A stretch of DNA of 64,000 bases from Bradyrhizobium archetypum. GTDB taxonomy: Bacteria > Pseudomonadota > Alphaproteobacteria > Rhizobiales > Xanthobacteraceae. Location of the stretch: positions 794,928-858,927 of the forward strand of contig NZ_JAAVLW010000003.1 in NCBI RefSeq assembly GCF_013114835.1, in the 5' to 3' direction. The notes under the pieces were generated by a model. It was not told the DNA's origin, ran no database searches, and worked only from the letters and a program-made list of their open reading frames with translations. The position numbers were made by a program, and so were the translations under genes. Shown here piece after piece: positions 15,976-25,024 of this stretch (within the stretch, counting starts at the first letter, position 1; every line of letters begins with the position of its first letter).

Positions 15976-17466
15976 ATGAGCGGCTTGGTGATCAGTGGCG
16001 GCCGGGTGGTGGATCCGGCGAGCGGGATGGACGCGATTGGCGATGTTGCGGTGCTGGATGGCAAGATCGCTGCGGTCGGCAGCGGGCTCGGCAGCGCCGA
16101 ACGGGTGATCGACGCGACCGGGCTGATCGTCGCTCCCGGCTTCATCGATCTGCACGCGCACGGCCAGTCGATCCCGGCGGACCGCATGCAGGCGTTCGAC
16201 GGGGTGACAACGACGCTCGACCTCGAAGCCGGCGTATTGCCGGTCGCATCCTGGTATCGGCGCCAGGCCGACAAGGGACGCGTGCTGAACTACGGCGCTG
16301 CCGTCAACTGGGCCTTCGCGCGCATCGGCGCGATGACCGGCTCCAACGCGGAAAGCTCGCTGGAGGCGTTCGGCAATGCCATGCGCGATCGCCGCTGGAT
16401 CGATAACGTGGCCAGCGACGCCGAGGTCGCCGGCATCCTCGAGCGCCTTGCTAACGGACTGAACGAGGGCGGCATCGGCATCGGTATCCTCAACGCCTAT
16501 GCCCCGGGCGCCGGCGTCCAGGAGCTGACCGCGGTGTGCCAACTGGCGGCGGCGCATGATGTGGCGACCTTCACCCATATCGCCTACATGTCCCGCATCG
16601 ATCCGGAAAGCGCGGCCGAAGCTTATATCCGCCTGATCGGCTATGCCGGCGCCACCGGCGCGCACATGCATATCTGCCACTTCAACTCGTCCAGCAAGAC
16701 GGACGTCGAGCGTTGCGCGGCGCTGGTGGCGAAAGCGCAGGCGCAGGGCCTGCCGATCACGGTGGAGGCCTATCCCTATGGCACCGGTTCGACGGTGCTG
16801 GCAGCCGCGTTCTTCAGCGATCCCGAATTCGAGGCGCGCAACGGCACCGGCTACGATTCGGTGCAGCGGGTGACCGACGGCCGGCGCTTCCGCGACCGCA
16901 ACGAGCTGCTGGAGGCACAGGCGGAGGAGCCCTCCACGCTGGTGCTGTGGCACATCCTTGATACGGAGAACAATCCGCACCACCGCGATCTCCTCGACAT
17001 GTCGGTGCTGTATCCCGGCGCCGCGATCGCGTCCGACGCGATGCCCTGGACGCTGTCGGACGGCAGCGTCTACACCGGCGACGCCTGGCCGCTGCCGGAG
17101 GATGCCACCTCGCATCCGCGCTCCGCGGGCTGCTTCACGCGTTTCATCCGCGAGTGGGTGCGCGAGCGCAAGGCGGTGTCGCTGCTGGAAGGCGTCCGCA
17201 AATGCGCCCTGATCCCGGCGGAGATCCTTTCCCGCAGCACGCCCGCGATGCGCGCCAAGGGGAGGCTGCAAGCGGGCGCGGATGCCGACATTGTCGTGTT
17301 CGATTTCGAGACGCTGACCGACCGGGCTACGTTCTCGGCGATGAACCGTCCATCGGAGGGCGTGCGGCATCTGGTGGTCAGCGGCCAGCCGCTGATATCA
17401 GACGGCGTGCTGGATGTGGCGGCGCGACCCGGCCGGCCGGTTCGCCGTCCGGTGGTCGAGACCTGA
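15976..17466 (+). CDS. Amidohydrolase, D-aminoacylase / N-acyl-D-glutamate deacylase type
   Basis: A 496-residue zinc amidohydrolase. The composite beta-sandwich opens with ISGGRVVDPASGMDAIGDVA, followed by APGFIDLHAHGQ (HxH metal ligands), the FDGVTTTLDLEAGV strand, internal histidines in FTHIAYMS and HICHFNSS, and a conserved Asp near AIASDAMPW. These features match N-acyl-D-amino-acid deacylases and D-glutamate deacylases; substrate is a guess. The ATG at 15976 (GGGAG upstream) was chosen over an in-frame ATG at 15913 that adds a non-conserved leader. The GTPase gene follows after two bases. Confidence 0.87.
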   Translation: MSGLVISGGRVVDPASGMDAIGDVAVLDGKIAAVGSGLGSAERVIDATGLIVAPGFIDLHAHGQSIPADRMQAFDGVTTTLDLEAGVLPVASWYRRQADKGRVLNYGAAVNWAFARIGAMTGSNAESSLEAFGNAMRDRRWIDNVASDAEVAGILERLANGLNEGGIGIGILNAYAPGAGVQELTAVCQLAAAHDVATFTHIAYMSRIDPESAAEAYIRLIGYAGATGAHMHICHFNSSSKTDVERCAALVAKAQAQGLPITVEAYPYGTGSTVLAAAFFSDPEFEARNGTGYDSVQRVTDGRRFRDRNELLEAQAEEPSTLVLWHILDTENNPHHRDLLDMSVLYPGAAIASDAMPWTLSDGSVYTGDAWPLPEDATSHPRSAGCFTRFIREWVRERKAVSLLEGVRKCALIPAEILSRSTPAMRAKGRLQAGADADIVVFDFETLTDRATFSAMNRPSEGVRHLVVSGQPLISDGVLDVAARPGRPVRRPVVET

Positions 17467-17468
17467 TC

Positions 17469-18401
17469 GTGCCAGTCCCGATCCTGCTGGTCACCGGCTT
17501 CCTCGGGGCGGGCAAGACCACGGTCGTCAACCACCTGCTGGCACATGCGCAGGGGCGGCGGATCGCCGCCGTGGTCAACGATTTCGGCGCGATCAACATC
17601 GACGCCGAGCTGATCGCGGGCGCCAGCGACGGGGTGGTCAGCCTGAGCAACGGCTGCATCTGCTGCTCGCTCGAAGGCGACCTCTTGCGTACGCTCGCCG
17701 GCCTGCTGCGGCGTGATCCGCCACCCGAGTTCATCGTGATCGAAACCAGCGGGATTGCCGATCCCGCCGATATCGTGCGCAACCTGATGGATCCCATGAT
17801 CTGGCGCGAGGCGCCGCTGGAAACGGTAGTGTGCGTGGTGGACGCGACGACAACCGCGACGACGTTGAAGGACGACGCGCTATTGCGGTCACAACTCCGG
17901 GCCGCCGATGTGGTCGCGCTCAGCAAGGTTGACCTGGTGGATGGAGCTGGCCGCGCGCAGCTACGCGAGGCCATCCGCGCGCTGCACTCGGTGGCGGTGG
18001 TCGTCGATGCCCTGCATGGCGAAGTCCCGGCTGCGCTGCTGTTCCCTGTTGACGTGGACCGCGTGCCGACGCCGCGCGAGGTCGGGGCGCGGCGACCGGC
18101 GGTAGACCGCTTCGAGACGCTCAGCTGGACATCGGAACGGCCGGTGTCGCTGCCGCGCTTGCAGCAAGCGATCGGCCGGCTGGCACCGAAGCTCGCCCGG
18201 GCGAAGGGGTTGTTCGAAACAGTCGAGCAGCCCGGGCGGTTGATGGTGTTTCAACTCACCGGCGGGCGCGCCACGCTGGCGCCGGGCGGAGCGCCGGCCG
18301 CCGGCGTGCCACGGGCGCGGATCGTATTCATTGCCGAGCTCGGGGTTCTCTCGAAGGCCGAGATCGACGGCGTCATGGAAGCGTGCACCGCGGTTGAATG
18401 A
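17469..18401 (+). CDS. COG0523 (CobW/YjiA) GTP-binding metallochaperone-like protein
   Basis: A 310-residue G3E GTPase starting at GTG. It shows Walker A GFLGAGKTT, the metal-binding CICC motif (GCICCS), the Walker B-like ETSG and the base-specificity motif SKVD, followed by a short CobW C-terminal domain (RFETLSWTSERPVSLPRL). The family delivers zinc, cobalt or iron to client enzymes at the cost of GTP. Only two bases separate it from the upstream zinc amidohydrolase, so metal supply to that enzyme is an attractive inference. It is convergent with the IclR regulator. Confidence 0.9.
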   Translation: MPVPILLVTGFLGAGKTTVVNHLLAHAQGRRIAAVVNDFGAINIDAELIAGASDGVVSLSNGCICCSLEGDLLRTLAGLLRRDPPPEFIVIETSGIADPADIVRNLMDPMIWREAPLETVVCVVDATTTATTLKDDALLRSQLRAADVVALSKVDLVDGAGRAQLREAIRALHSVAVVVDALHGEVPAALLFPVDVDRVPTPREVGARRPAVDRFETLSWTSERPVSLPRLQQAIGRLAPKLARAKGLFETVEQPGRLMVFQLTGGRATLAPGGAPAAGVPRARIVFIAELGVLSKAEIDGVMEACTAVE

Positions 18402-18414
18402 GCTGCGCCTGCAA

Positions 18415-19197
18415 TCATGGCTGCTGCAACGACGCGACACTCGCCGCGATGTTTTCCGCCAGCGCCTGCACCAGCGGCACATAACGCTCGATCACATCCG
18501 CGCGGTCGAGTGCCGACGTGAAGTAGGTCATGCCGACGGTCGCGAGGACGCGATGGTTGACGAGAATCGGTACCGCGACGGTGTTCGACGAGCGCGGCTC
18601 CACCATCGGGTCGCGTTCGGCAAAACCCTGCTTGCGGATCGCGGCGAGCAGGGACAGCGCGCGCTTGCGCTCGGACGCGAGTTTGTCTTCGTTCTCCTGT
18701 GACCGCGCCAGCATGTCGAGCAGCATCGAGCGTTCGCTCACCGGACAGAACGCCAGATAGGCGCGCCCCAGCGCCCGGCCGAGCAGGCTCAGGTGCATGT
18801 TGAGGGTGCCGTGAAACGGCGAGACCGGGCTGTCGGGAATGGTGCTGAAGCGGACCATGACGGAGCTTCTGTCGAGAACGGCAATCGCGATCGGCCAGTG
18901 ATATTGCCGCGTGAAGGCGAGTGCCCATGGGCGCGCCGCCTCCACCACCAGCGGATCGCCGTGAAAGCCGTTGCTCAGCGATTTCACCCGCGAGGCGACG
19001 GCGTAGCCGCCCTGGCGAGGATCGTTGGCGGCATAGCCCATCGCGCATAACGACTTCATCAGCCGCACCACCGTCGATTTCGGCAGGCCGGTCGCCCTGT
19101 GCAGGCGGTCGATCGAGGTGACGCGGTGGCGGTTGAGCTCCTCCAGCAGGAGCAGCGTGCGCGAGGCGGCTTCGACGGTGTCGGATTTGAGCGGCAT
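18415..19197 (-). CDS. IclR-family transcriptional regulator
   Basis: A 260-residue regulator. The N-terminal winged helix (about 7-70) has TSIDRLHRATGLPKSTVVRL as recognition region, and the C-terminal IclR effector domain (about 80-255) includes SLLGRALGRAYLAFCP and the NTVAVPILVNHRVLATVGM strand pair. IclR proteins bind aromatic or small organic acids and repress or activate divergent catabolic genes. Here the regulator is divergent from a seven-gene catabolic operon, with a perfect 15-base palindrome 8 bases before its own start. It probably controls both directions. Confidence 0.92.
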   Translation of the reverse strand: MPLKSDTVEAASRTLLLLEELNRHRVTSIDRLHRATGLPKSTVVRLMKSLCAMGYAANDPRQGGYAVASRVKSLSNGFHGDPLVVEAARPWALAFTRQYHWPIAIAVLDRSSVMVRFSTIPDSPVSPFHGTLNMHLSLLGRALGRAYLAFCPVSERSMLLDMLARSQENEDKLASERKRALSLLAAIRKQGFAERDPMVEPRSSNTVAVPILVNHRVLATVGMTYFTSALDRADVIERYVPLVQALAENIAASVASLQQP

Positions 19198-19204
19198 CGT
19201 AAGA

Positions 19205-19219
19205 TTCCACCTGGTGGAA
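19205..19219. promoter_or_regulatory. Putative IclR operator palindrome
   Basis: TTCCACCTGGTGGAA is a perfect inverted repeat around a central T. Its TTCCA...TGGAA ends match the general form of IclR-family operators. It lies between the regulator start (19197) and the operon start (19331). Confidence 0.65.
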
Positions 19220-19330
19220 CGCGGCGGAATAGCTATGGCCGACCGGCGCCCTGCCTGCAATGGTCTTGGCCAAGCCACGCCGAGCCCGCTTTCTCAAGGC
19301 GGCCCGTACAGATGGCCGGGAGGAACAGCC

Positions 19331-20149
19331 GTGTCCGGAGACATCGTCAGGCCGCATTTTTCGTCGTTCCGCCGCCGCTTCGCCGCGCGGCAGGCCGTCG
19401 TCGGCACCTTCATCAAGACACCGACCACGCATGCGACCGAGATCTTCGGCGCGCTCGGCTATGATTTCGTCGTGATCGATGAAGAACACGCGCCGATCGA
19501 TCGCGCGATGACCGACGTCATGCTGCTGGCCGCGCGCGCCGGCAACCTTGCCGGCATCGTGCGCGTGTCATCGGACGATCCGGCCAAGATCCTGTCCTGC
19601 CTCGACTGCGGCGCAGCCGGTGTGCTGGTGCCCCATGTCGCGACGGTGGAGAAGGCGCGCGCCGTCGCGGCCGCCGCGCGCTACCGCGGCGGTCGGCGGG
19701 GCTATTCCGGCTCGTCCCGCGCCGGCGCCTATGGCGGCACGCCGGTGTGGTCCCTCGTCGACGAGCAGGATGCCTCGGTCTGCGCGATTGCAATGATCGA
19801 GGACCCGGAAGCGCTAGACCATATCGACGCCATCGCCGCCGTCGACGGAATCCATGGCGTCTTCATCGGCCGCGGCGATCTCACCGTGGCGCTGGGCGCC
19901 AAATCGTCGGCGGATGCGTCCGTGAAAGGTGCCGTTGTGCGGATCATTGCGGCGGCGAAGAAGGCCGCCAAGCCGATTTGCGTAATGGTCGCGAGCGCGG
20001 CGGAAGCCAAGGATTTCGCCGACCTCGGCGCCAGCGCCTTCATCATCTCGTCGGACCAGGGCCAGATGCGCCGGGCTGCGGCGCAGACACTCGCCGACTT
20101 CAAGAACCTCGTTCAAACCACGGATGGCCTCCATGTATCACGCCAGTGA
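19331..20149 (+). CDS. HpcH/HpaI-family aldolase
   Basis: A 272-residue class II aldolase/citrate-lyase-like TIM barrel. The GTG start follows a very strong GGGAGGAA site. Conserved features are FVVIDEEHAP (metal-acid motif near 50-53), GIVRV with R78, AGVLVPHVATVEKA, and GIHGVFIGRGDL. The family cleaves or forms 4-hydroxy-2-keto acids to pyruvate plus an aldehyde. It is the first gene of the IclR-linked operon; the aldehyde dehydrogenase at the operon end could oxidise the aldehyde product. The true substrate is not evident. Confidence 0.87.
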   Translation: MSGDIVRPHFSSFRRRFAARQAVVGTFIKTPTTHATEIFGALGYDFVVIDEEHAPIDRAMTDVMLLAARAGNLAGIVRVSSDDPAKILSCLDCGAAGVLVPHVATVEKARAVAAAARYRGGRRGYSGSSRAGAYGGTPVWSLVDEQDASVCAIAMIEDPEALDHIDAIAAVDGIHGVFIGRGDLTVALGAKSSADASVKGAVVRIIAAAKKAAKPICVMVASAAEAKDFADLGASAFIISSDQGQMRRAAAQTLADFKNLVQTTDGLHVSRQ

Positions 20150-21065
20150 TCCCCGCGCAGCGCTTGCCGCCGCGCCCGTCGGCGCAAAGCCCGCCGCCAC
20201 TCACTTCGCGGGCGCCGAATATGCGAAGTTCTACGAAACGTCGCCGGCCGAAAATCAGAACGGTGCACGCACCTGGTATGCCCGCGGCCAGAACTTCATC
20301 ATCGCCTATAGCGAGGCTGACAAGGGCGCGGTGTTGAGCCGGGCCAGCCAGCCCGACGAATATGTCGTGCTGCTTCCCGATCCCGGCGCTGGCGCCGAAA
20401 TCGTGTGGGGCAACGAGCGCAAGGTCGTCAACGGCCATACCATCAGTTTCGTGCCAGCGGGCGCAAGCGCAGTCACGCTGCTCGGTGCCGCCAAGATGGT
20501 GCGCATGATGACGACGCGATCCGAAGATCTCGTAAGGCTGTGCTCTAACGCCGCCTCTTACGCGACGCCGCATCCCAATCTGCCGCCGTTCGAGCCGTGG
20601 CCGGAGGCGATCGGTGGTCCGAAGATTCGCACTTACAGTCTCGACGTCGCGGCCACGCCGGGCCGGTTCGGGCGCATCTTCCGCTGCTCGACCTTCATGG
20701 TGAATTTCCTAGAGCCGAAAAACGGCCCGCGCGATCCGAGCAAGATGTCGCCGCATCACCATGACGATTTCGAACAGTGCTCGCTGGCGCTGGCCGGCAC
20801 CTTTATTCATCACCTGCGCTGGCCGTGGACGACTGACATGGCGCAGTGGCGCAATGATGATCACGAGAGCTGTGGATCACCTTCGATCGCCGTGATCCCG
20901 CCGCCGGCGATTCACACCTCGCAGGCCGTCGATCCCAAGCTCAATATCTTGGTCGACATCTTCTGTCCGCCGCGGCTGGATTTTTCAGCCAAGCCGGGGT
21001 GGGTGCTGAACGAAGACGATTATCCGATGCCCGGGCAAACCCCCGCCGGAAAATCCGCCGCCTGA
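20124..21065 (+). CDS. Cupin-like protein of the catabolic operon, function unknown
   Basis: A 313-residue protein. A C-terminal half with SPHHHDDFEQCSLALAG and a later PPPAIHTSQAV segment looks like the metal-binding strands of a cupin (clustered His and Glu/Asp, then a distant His). The N-terminal half may be a second, degenerate cupin. No signal peptide. It overlaps the end of the aldolase gene by 26 bases (or 17 if it starts at the ATG at 20133), indicating translational coupling. An isomerase or sugar-acid processing role is possible, but I cannot name one. Confidence 0.75.
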   Translation: MASMYHASDPRAALAAAPVGAKPAATHFAGAEYAKFYETSPAENQNGARTWYARGQNFIIAYSEADKGAVLSRASQPDEYVVLLPDPGAGAEIVWGNERKVVNGHTISFVPAGASAVTLLGAAKMVRMMTTRSEDLVRLCSNAASYATPHPNLPPFEPWPEAIGGPKIRTYSLDVAATPGRFGRIFRCSTFMVNFLEPKNGPRDPSKMSPHHHDDFEQCSLALAGTFIHHLRWPWTTDMAQWRNDDHESCGSPSIAVIPPPAIHTSQAVDPKLNILVDIFCPPRLDFSAKPGWVLNEDDYPMPGQTPAGKSAA

Positions 21066-21093
21066 CACCTGTCAATTTGAAAGGGCCCCGACC

Positions 21094-22065
21094 ATGGCCG
21101 ACAAGCAAGCGTCCTATCCGATCACCGTGCCGCTGCCACCGCTGTCGCGCGCAGCGGAAGTCGCCGAGCTCCTGGTCGGCGCGATCGATCTGCACTGCCA
21201 CAGCGGCCCGGCGGCGATGCCGCGCATTCTCGATCATCACGAGGAACTGCTCGATGCCGCGGCGGCGAAATTCCGCGCGGTTCTCTACAAGGATCATTTC
21301 TACGCCGGCATGGCGCATGCGATCCTGCTCGAGAAGTTGTTTCCTGAGACCAATGTCAGACTGTTCTCCGGCATCGTGCTGAACAATGCGTCGGGCGGCA
21401 TCAACCCGCATGCCGTCGATCACACGATCAAGCTGGGCGGCAAGATCGTCTGGATGCCGACACTGTCGGCGGCGAACCATATCAAGGCGATGGCGGCTGG
21501 AAATTCGACCTTTCCAAAGACCTCGCAGAAGATGCTCGATCCGATCCCGCTGTCCGCGCTCGACGCCAACGGCAAGCTCACCGACGACACCAAGAAGGTG
21601 ATCGATCTCATTGCCGAAGCGGACATCATTCTTGCCGGCGGTCATCTGCCTGCGAGCGAACTGCACATCCTGTTCGACGAGGCGGCGCGGCGCGGCGTCA
21701 AGAAGATGATGGTCAACCATCCGACCTACATCGTCGGCTGCAACGACATCGATATCCGTCAGCTCGTCGCCCGCGGCGTCAAGATGGAACATTCGATCTG
21801 CATGTTCATCGAAGGCAAGTCCCTGAAGTACAGCCCGGATGATCTCGCGCATCTGATCGAAGTCGCCGGCGTCGACAACACGATCCTGTCCTCCGATCTC
21901 GGGCTGCAGGGATCGCAGCGTCCGGTCGATGGTTTCCGCAGCATCACCCAGATCCTGCTCGATCTGCAGATGCCACGCGCCGCGATCAGAAAACTCATCA
22001 GCGACAATGCCGCGCGGTTCCTCAATCTTCCGGTGACGGAATCGGTCGCGCAGAACGCCGCTTAG
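21094..22065 (+). CDS. DUF6282-type metal-dependent hydrolase
   Basis: A 323-residue protein of the amidohydrolase/PHP-like superfamily. The first metal motif AIDLHCHSGP (about 30-39), a lysine-containing strand AVLYKDHFY, GGHLPASELH, the MMVNHPTY motif and the terminal SSDLGLQG Asp are in the expected order. Members are annotated DUF6282. The AAAGGG site sits before the ATG. Within the IclR-linked operon it probably hydrolyses a cyclic intermediate such as a lactone, but this is inference from fold only. Confidence 0.78.
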   Translation: MADKQASYPITVPLPPLSRAAEVAELLVGAIDLHCHSGPAAMPRILDHHEELLDAAAAKFRAVLYKDHFYAGMAHAILLEKLFPETNVRLFSGIVLNNASGGINPHAVDHTIKLGGKIVWMPTLSAANHIKAMAAGNSTFPKTSQKMLDPIPLSALDANGKLTDDTKKVIDLIAEADIILAGGHLPASELHILFDEAARRGVKKMMVNHPTYIVGCNDIDIRQLVARGVKMEHSICMFIEGKSLKYSPDDLAHLIEVAGVDNTILSSDLGLQGSQRPVDGFRSITQILLDLQMPRAAIRKLISDNAARFLNLPVTESVAQNAA

Positions 22066-22121
22066 CAACACAGGCGCAAAGACCGCGAAAAGCGGCGTGC
22101 GCTCAAGGGGAGGAAGTCACC

Positions 22122-23207
22122 ATGGATCGGGGGGACCGCGAAGGTCGCGCGTCGAGCATCATCTGGCGGACCATGCCACCGATGGTGGCATTGCTGCTCG
22201 CTGCAGCAAGCAGTCCCGCCTTCGCTGAAGAGCGAAAACCTACGAAACCTCCGATCGTCCTGGAATCGACTGGCGCGTATGAAGTGGGTGGTAAGGTCAT
22301 TGCCAAGCCGGGTGACCCGAGCCAGACGCTCTCCTGCGATCATGGTTACGTTGAATACTTCATTCCCGTGAAACGGCGCAGCGTTGGCCTGATCATGTGG
22401 CACAGTTCCAGCACGAAAGTCTGGGAGAACCGCTGGGACGGCGGCGAGGGCTACAAGAGCATTTTCCTGCGCAAGGGATATCCCGTTTACCTGTGGGACG
22501 GCCCGCGCGTCGGCCGCGCGAACTGGAGTTGCGAGCCGATCACTTACACGCCTGATTATTTCGACCAACGCAACTTTGCGGCCTGGCGTTTCGGACTCTC
22601 TTATCTCAATTGGCATCCGGGCCTGCAGTTTCCAACCGCCGATAAGGAAGCCTGGAATCAGGCGACACGCGCGCGTTACGACGAATTCGATACGCTCGAG
22701 AACGCATTGTTGCAGGCAGAGGCCGGCGGCCAGGCGATCGACCGGATCGGGCCCGTCGTGGCGCTCACCAATTCCGCTGGCGGCTGGCGCGCGCTGTTGT
22801 CGGCGCTGAAGGCAAAAAGCAACAACATGAAGGGTATCGTCGCCTACGAAAACCCGGGCTTCGTCTTTCCGGAAGGCGAGGGGCCAGATCCGAAGCCGGA
22901 CGCGCCGTTCGGCCCCAATTCGGTGCCGCTCACCGAGTTCAAGAAGCTGACGAAGTTTCCGATCCAGATGGTGTTCGGCGACTACACGGATACGCGCCCC
23001 ATTTGGGCGACGTCGATCAAGGTGGCGCGGACCTTCTGCGACATCGTCAATCGCCATGGCGGCGATTGCGAGGTCCTGCTGTTGCCCGATGCGGGTCTGC
23101 GCGGCAACACGCACATCGCCTTTGCCGACCTGAACAACGAAGCCGTTGCCGACGAACTATCCAAATGGTTGCACCGCAAGGGCCTCGATCGGTTCGCCGG
23201 AGAATAA
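22122..23207 (+). CDS. Secreted alpha/beta hydrolase
   Basis: A 361-residue exported protein. The N-terminus has a signal peptide (PPMVALLLAAASSPAFA). The hydrolase part shows SVGLIMWHSSSTKVW, a nucleophile elbow TNSAGGW (Ser inside N-S-A-G-G), and a C-terminal catalytic His in GNTHIAF. A very strong GGGGAGGAAG site precedes the ATG. Being periplasmic and next to a TctC-type binding protein, it may release the operon's substrate from an ester outside the cytoplasm. I do not recognise a specific esterase family. Confidence 0.8.
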   Translation: MDRGDREGRASSIIWRTMPPMVALLLAAASSPAFAEERKPTKPPIVLESTGAYEVGGKVIAKPGDPSQTLSCDHGYVEYFIPVKRRSVGLIMWHSSSTKVWENRWDGGEGYKSIFLRKGYPVYLWDGPRVGRANWSCEPITYTPDYFDQRNFAAWRFGLSYLNWHPGLQFPTADKEAWNQATRARYDEFDTLENALLQAEAGGQAIDRIGPVVALTNSAGGWRALLSALKAKSNNMKGIVAYENPGFVFPEGEGPDPKPDAPFGPNSVPLTEFKKLTKFPIQMVFGDYTDTRPIWATSIKVARTFCDIVNRHGGDCEVLLLPDAGLRGNTHIAFADLNNEAVADELSKWLHRKGLDRFAGE

Positions 23208-23250
23208 GCGGTTGCGCCAACGCATGCCGCGCACATCACTCGGAGGAAAC

Positions 23251-24222
23251 ATGCGCCCGCTAGCTTTCGGCCTCTTGGGCCTGGCACTCGCCCTTGCGCC
23301 ATGTCACCGCGCCGTTGCGCAGGAATGGCCGAACCGCCCGGTGACCATGATCGTGCCGTTCCCGGCCGGTGCTGCCGTCGACACGCTGGCGCGCGCCGTG
23401 GCCCACGCGCTGAGCGAACACTTTGGCAAGCAGTTCATCGTCGACAACCGCGCAGGCGCGGGCGGCAATCTCGGCGGGACGGCAGTCGCCAAGGCGAGCG
23501 CCGACGGCTACACATGGCTGTTCGGGACCCCGGCGCCGATCGCGCTCAACAAGCTGATGTACAAAGGGCTAGCTTACGACTCCGAACGGGATTTCACGCC
23601 GGTCATCCTCGTCGCCAAATCTCCAATGATGATCACGGCGACATCAGCCTTTCCGGCCAAGACACTCCCCGAGCTGATCGCCTATGCGAAGCAGAACCCC
23701 GGCAAGGTCAATGTCGGCCATCCCGGCAACGGCACGCTCGGACACATCACCTCGGCCTTGATCCAGCAGTTTGCCGGCGCGGAGATGACGCACGTGCCGT
23801 ATCGCGGGTCGGCGCCCCTGATCACGGACCTGTTGTCGGGACAGGTCGACGTCACGATGGATTTCATGCCGACCTATCTGCCGCTGGTGGCCGCCGGCAA
23901 GGTCCGCGCGCTTGCGGTGACGACGAGCCGACGCGTGGCGCAACTGCCCGATGTGCCGACGGTGCAGGAAGCCGGATTCAATGGTTTCGAGGCGACCGCG
24001 TGGTACGCCATCGTGGCGCCGACGGGTACACCACCGGACATCATGACGAAGGTGAACAAGGCGGTGAACACCTTCCTGGAAAGCGACCAGGGCAAGACCA
24101 TCCTCGAACAGAATTCGCTGCAAGCCGTCGGCGGCTCGCCGGAGGATCTCAAGGCGTTCATCGATGGCGAACGCGCGAAATGGCGTCCTGTGATCGAGGC
24201 GGCAAAGATCGCGATGCAGTAA
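23251..24222 (+). CDS. Tripartite tricarboxylate transporter substrate-binding protein (TctC/Bug)
   Basis: A 323-residue periplasmic binding protein. A signal peptide (LAFGLLGLALALAPCHRAVAQ) is followed by the Bug-family opening EWPNRPVTMIVPFPAGAAVDTLAR and NRAGAGGNLG, then HVPYRGSAPLITDLLSGQVD and the conserved Asp residues that bind carboxylates. CGGAGGAAAC precedes the ATG. Membrane subunits TctA and TctB are not adjacent, which is usual for Bug proteins. It implies that the operon's substrate or an upstream metabolite is a carboxylic acid. Its stop overlaps the next start (TAATG). Confidence 0.93.
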   Translation: MRPLAFGLLGLALALAPCHRAVAQEWPNRPVTMIVPFPAGAAVDTLARAVAHALSEHFGKQFIVDNRAGAGGNLGGTAVAKASADGYTWLFGTPAPIALNKLMYKGLAYDSERDFTPVILVAKSPMMITATSAFPAKTLPELIAYAKQNPGKVNVGHPGNGTLGHITSALIQQFAGAEMTHVPYRGSAPLITDLLSGQVDVTMDFMPTYLPLVAAGKVRALAVTTSRRVAQLPDVPTVQEAGFNGFEATAWYAIVAPTGTPPDIMTKVNKAVNTFLESDQGKTILEQNSLQAVGGSPEDLKAFIDGERAKWRPVIEAAKIAMQ

Positions 24223-24983
24223 TGACGGTCATTGAAATTCCCTCCTTGTCGATTCCGAAGGTCGCGCTCGTCACCGGCGGTAACAGCGGTATCGGCAAGG
24301 CGATCGCGGCGCGTCTTGCTGCCATGGGTGCCGCCGTCGTGGTCGGCTATAATACCCGCCCTTCGTTGGCGGAAGAGGTGATCGAGGGGCTGCAGGGAAG
24401 CGGGCATCTCCCCATGCGTATCGTAATCGACGATCCGGCTTCCATCTCCGAAGCCGCGGCGGCCGTGGAAAGGCGGTACGGGCAGCTCGACGTGCTGATC
24501 AATTGTGGAGGTGCCACGACGCCGGTGCCCGCGGCCGATCTTGAAGGACTGACAGACGACATCTTCGACCGGACCGTCACGACCAATCTGCGCGGGCCGT
24601 TCGCCATGATCCGCGCCTTTCACCCGTTGCTCGAACGCGGCAGCAGCGCAGCCATCGTGAACATTTCGTCCATTGCGGCGCGAACGGGTATCGGCAGCAG
24701 CCTGGCCTATCTGGCTGCAAAGGCGGGCGTCGATGCTCTGACGATTGCATTAGCGAAAGTGCTGGCGCCGCGCATTCGCGTGTTCTCCGTCTCGCCAGCC
24801 GGCGTGGACACGGATTTTGTCCCCGGCCGGACCCGCAAACAGTTGCAGGAGACTGCCGGGAAGCTGCCGCTAGCCCACGTCACCACGCCGGACGATGTCG
24901 CGAGGGCGGTGGTTGCCTGCATCGTCAACCTGACCAGTTCGACCGGAATTGTGCTGCCGGTGGATGAGGGCAGGCACCTCTGA
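24222..24983 (+). CDS. Short-chain dehydrogenase/reductase (SDR)
   Basis: A 253-residue classical SDR. Cofactor motif TGGNSGIG, the strand motif INCGG in place of NNAG, the catalytic Ser in IVNISSIAA and YLAAK as YxxxK are present, and the SPAGVDTDF segment follows. It is expected to oxidise or reduce a hydroxyl or keto group with NAD(P). The start codon overlaps the stop of the TctC gene, so it belongs to the same operon. Confidence 0.9.
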   Translation: MTVIEIPSLSIPKVALVTGGNSGIGKAIAARLAAMGAAVVVGYNTRPSLAEEVIEGLQGSGHLPMRIVIDDPASISEAAAAVERRYGQLDVLINCGGATTPVPAADLEGLTDDIFDRTVTTNLRGPFAMIRAFHPLLERGSSAAIVNISSIAARTGIGSSLAYLAAKAGVDALTIALAKVLAPRIRVFSVSPAGVDTDFVPGRTRKQLQETAGKLPLAHVTTPDDVARAVVACIVNLTSSTGIVLPVDEGRHL

Positions 24984-25024
24984 CGAATAGCCACGCCGCT
25001 GTGCGGACATCATCAATGGGAACA

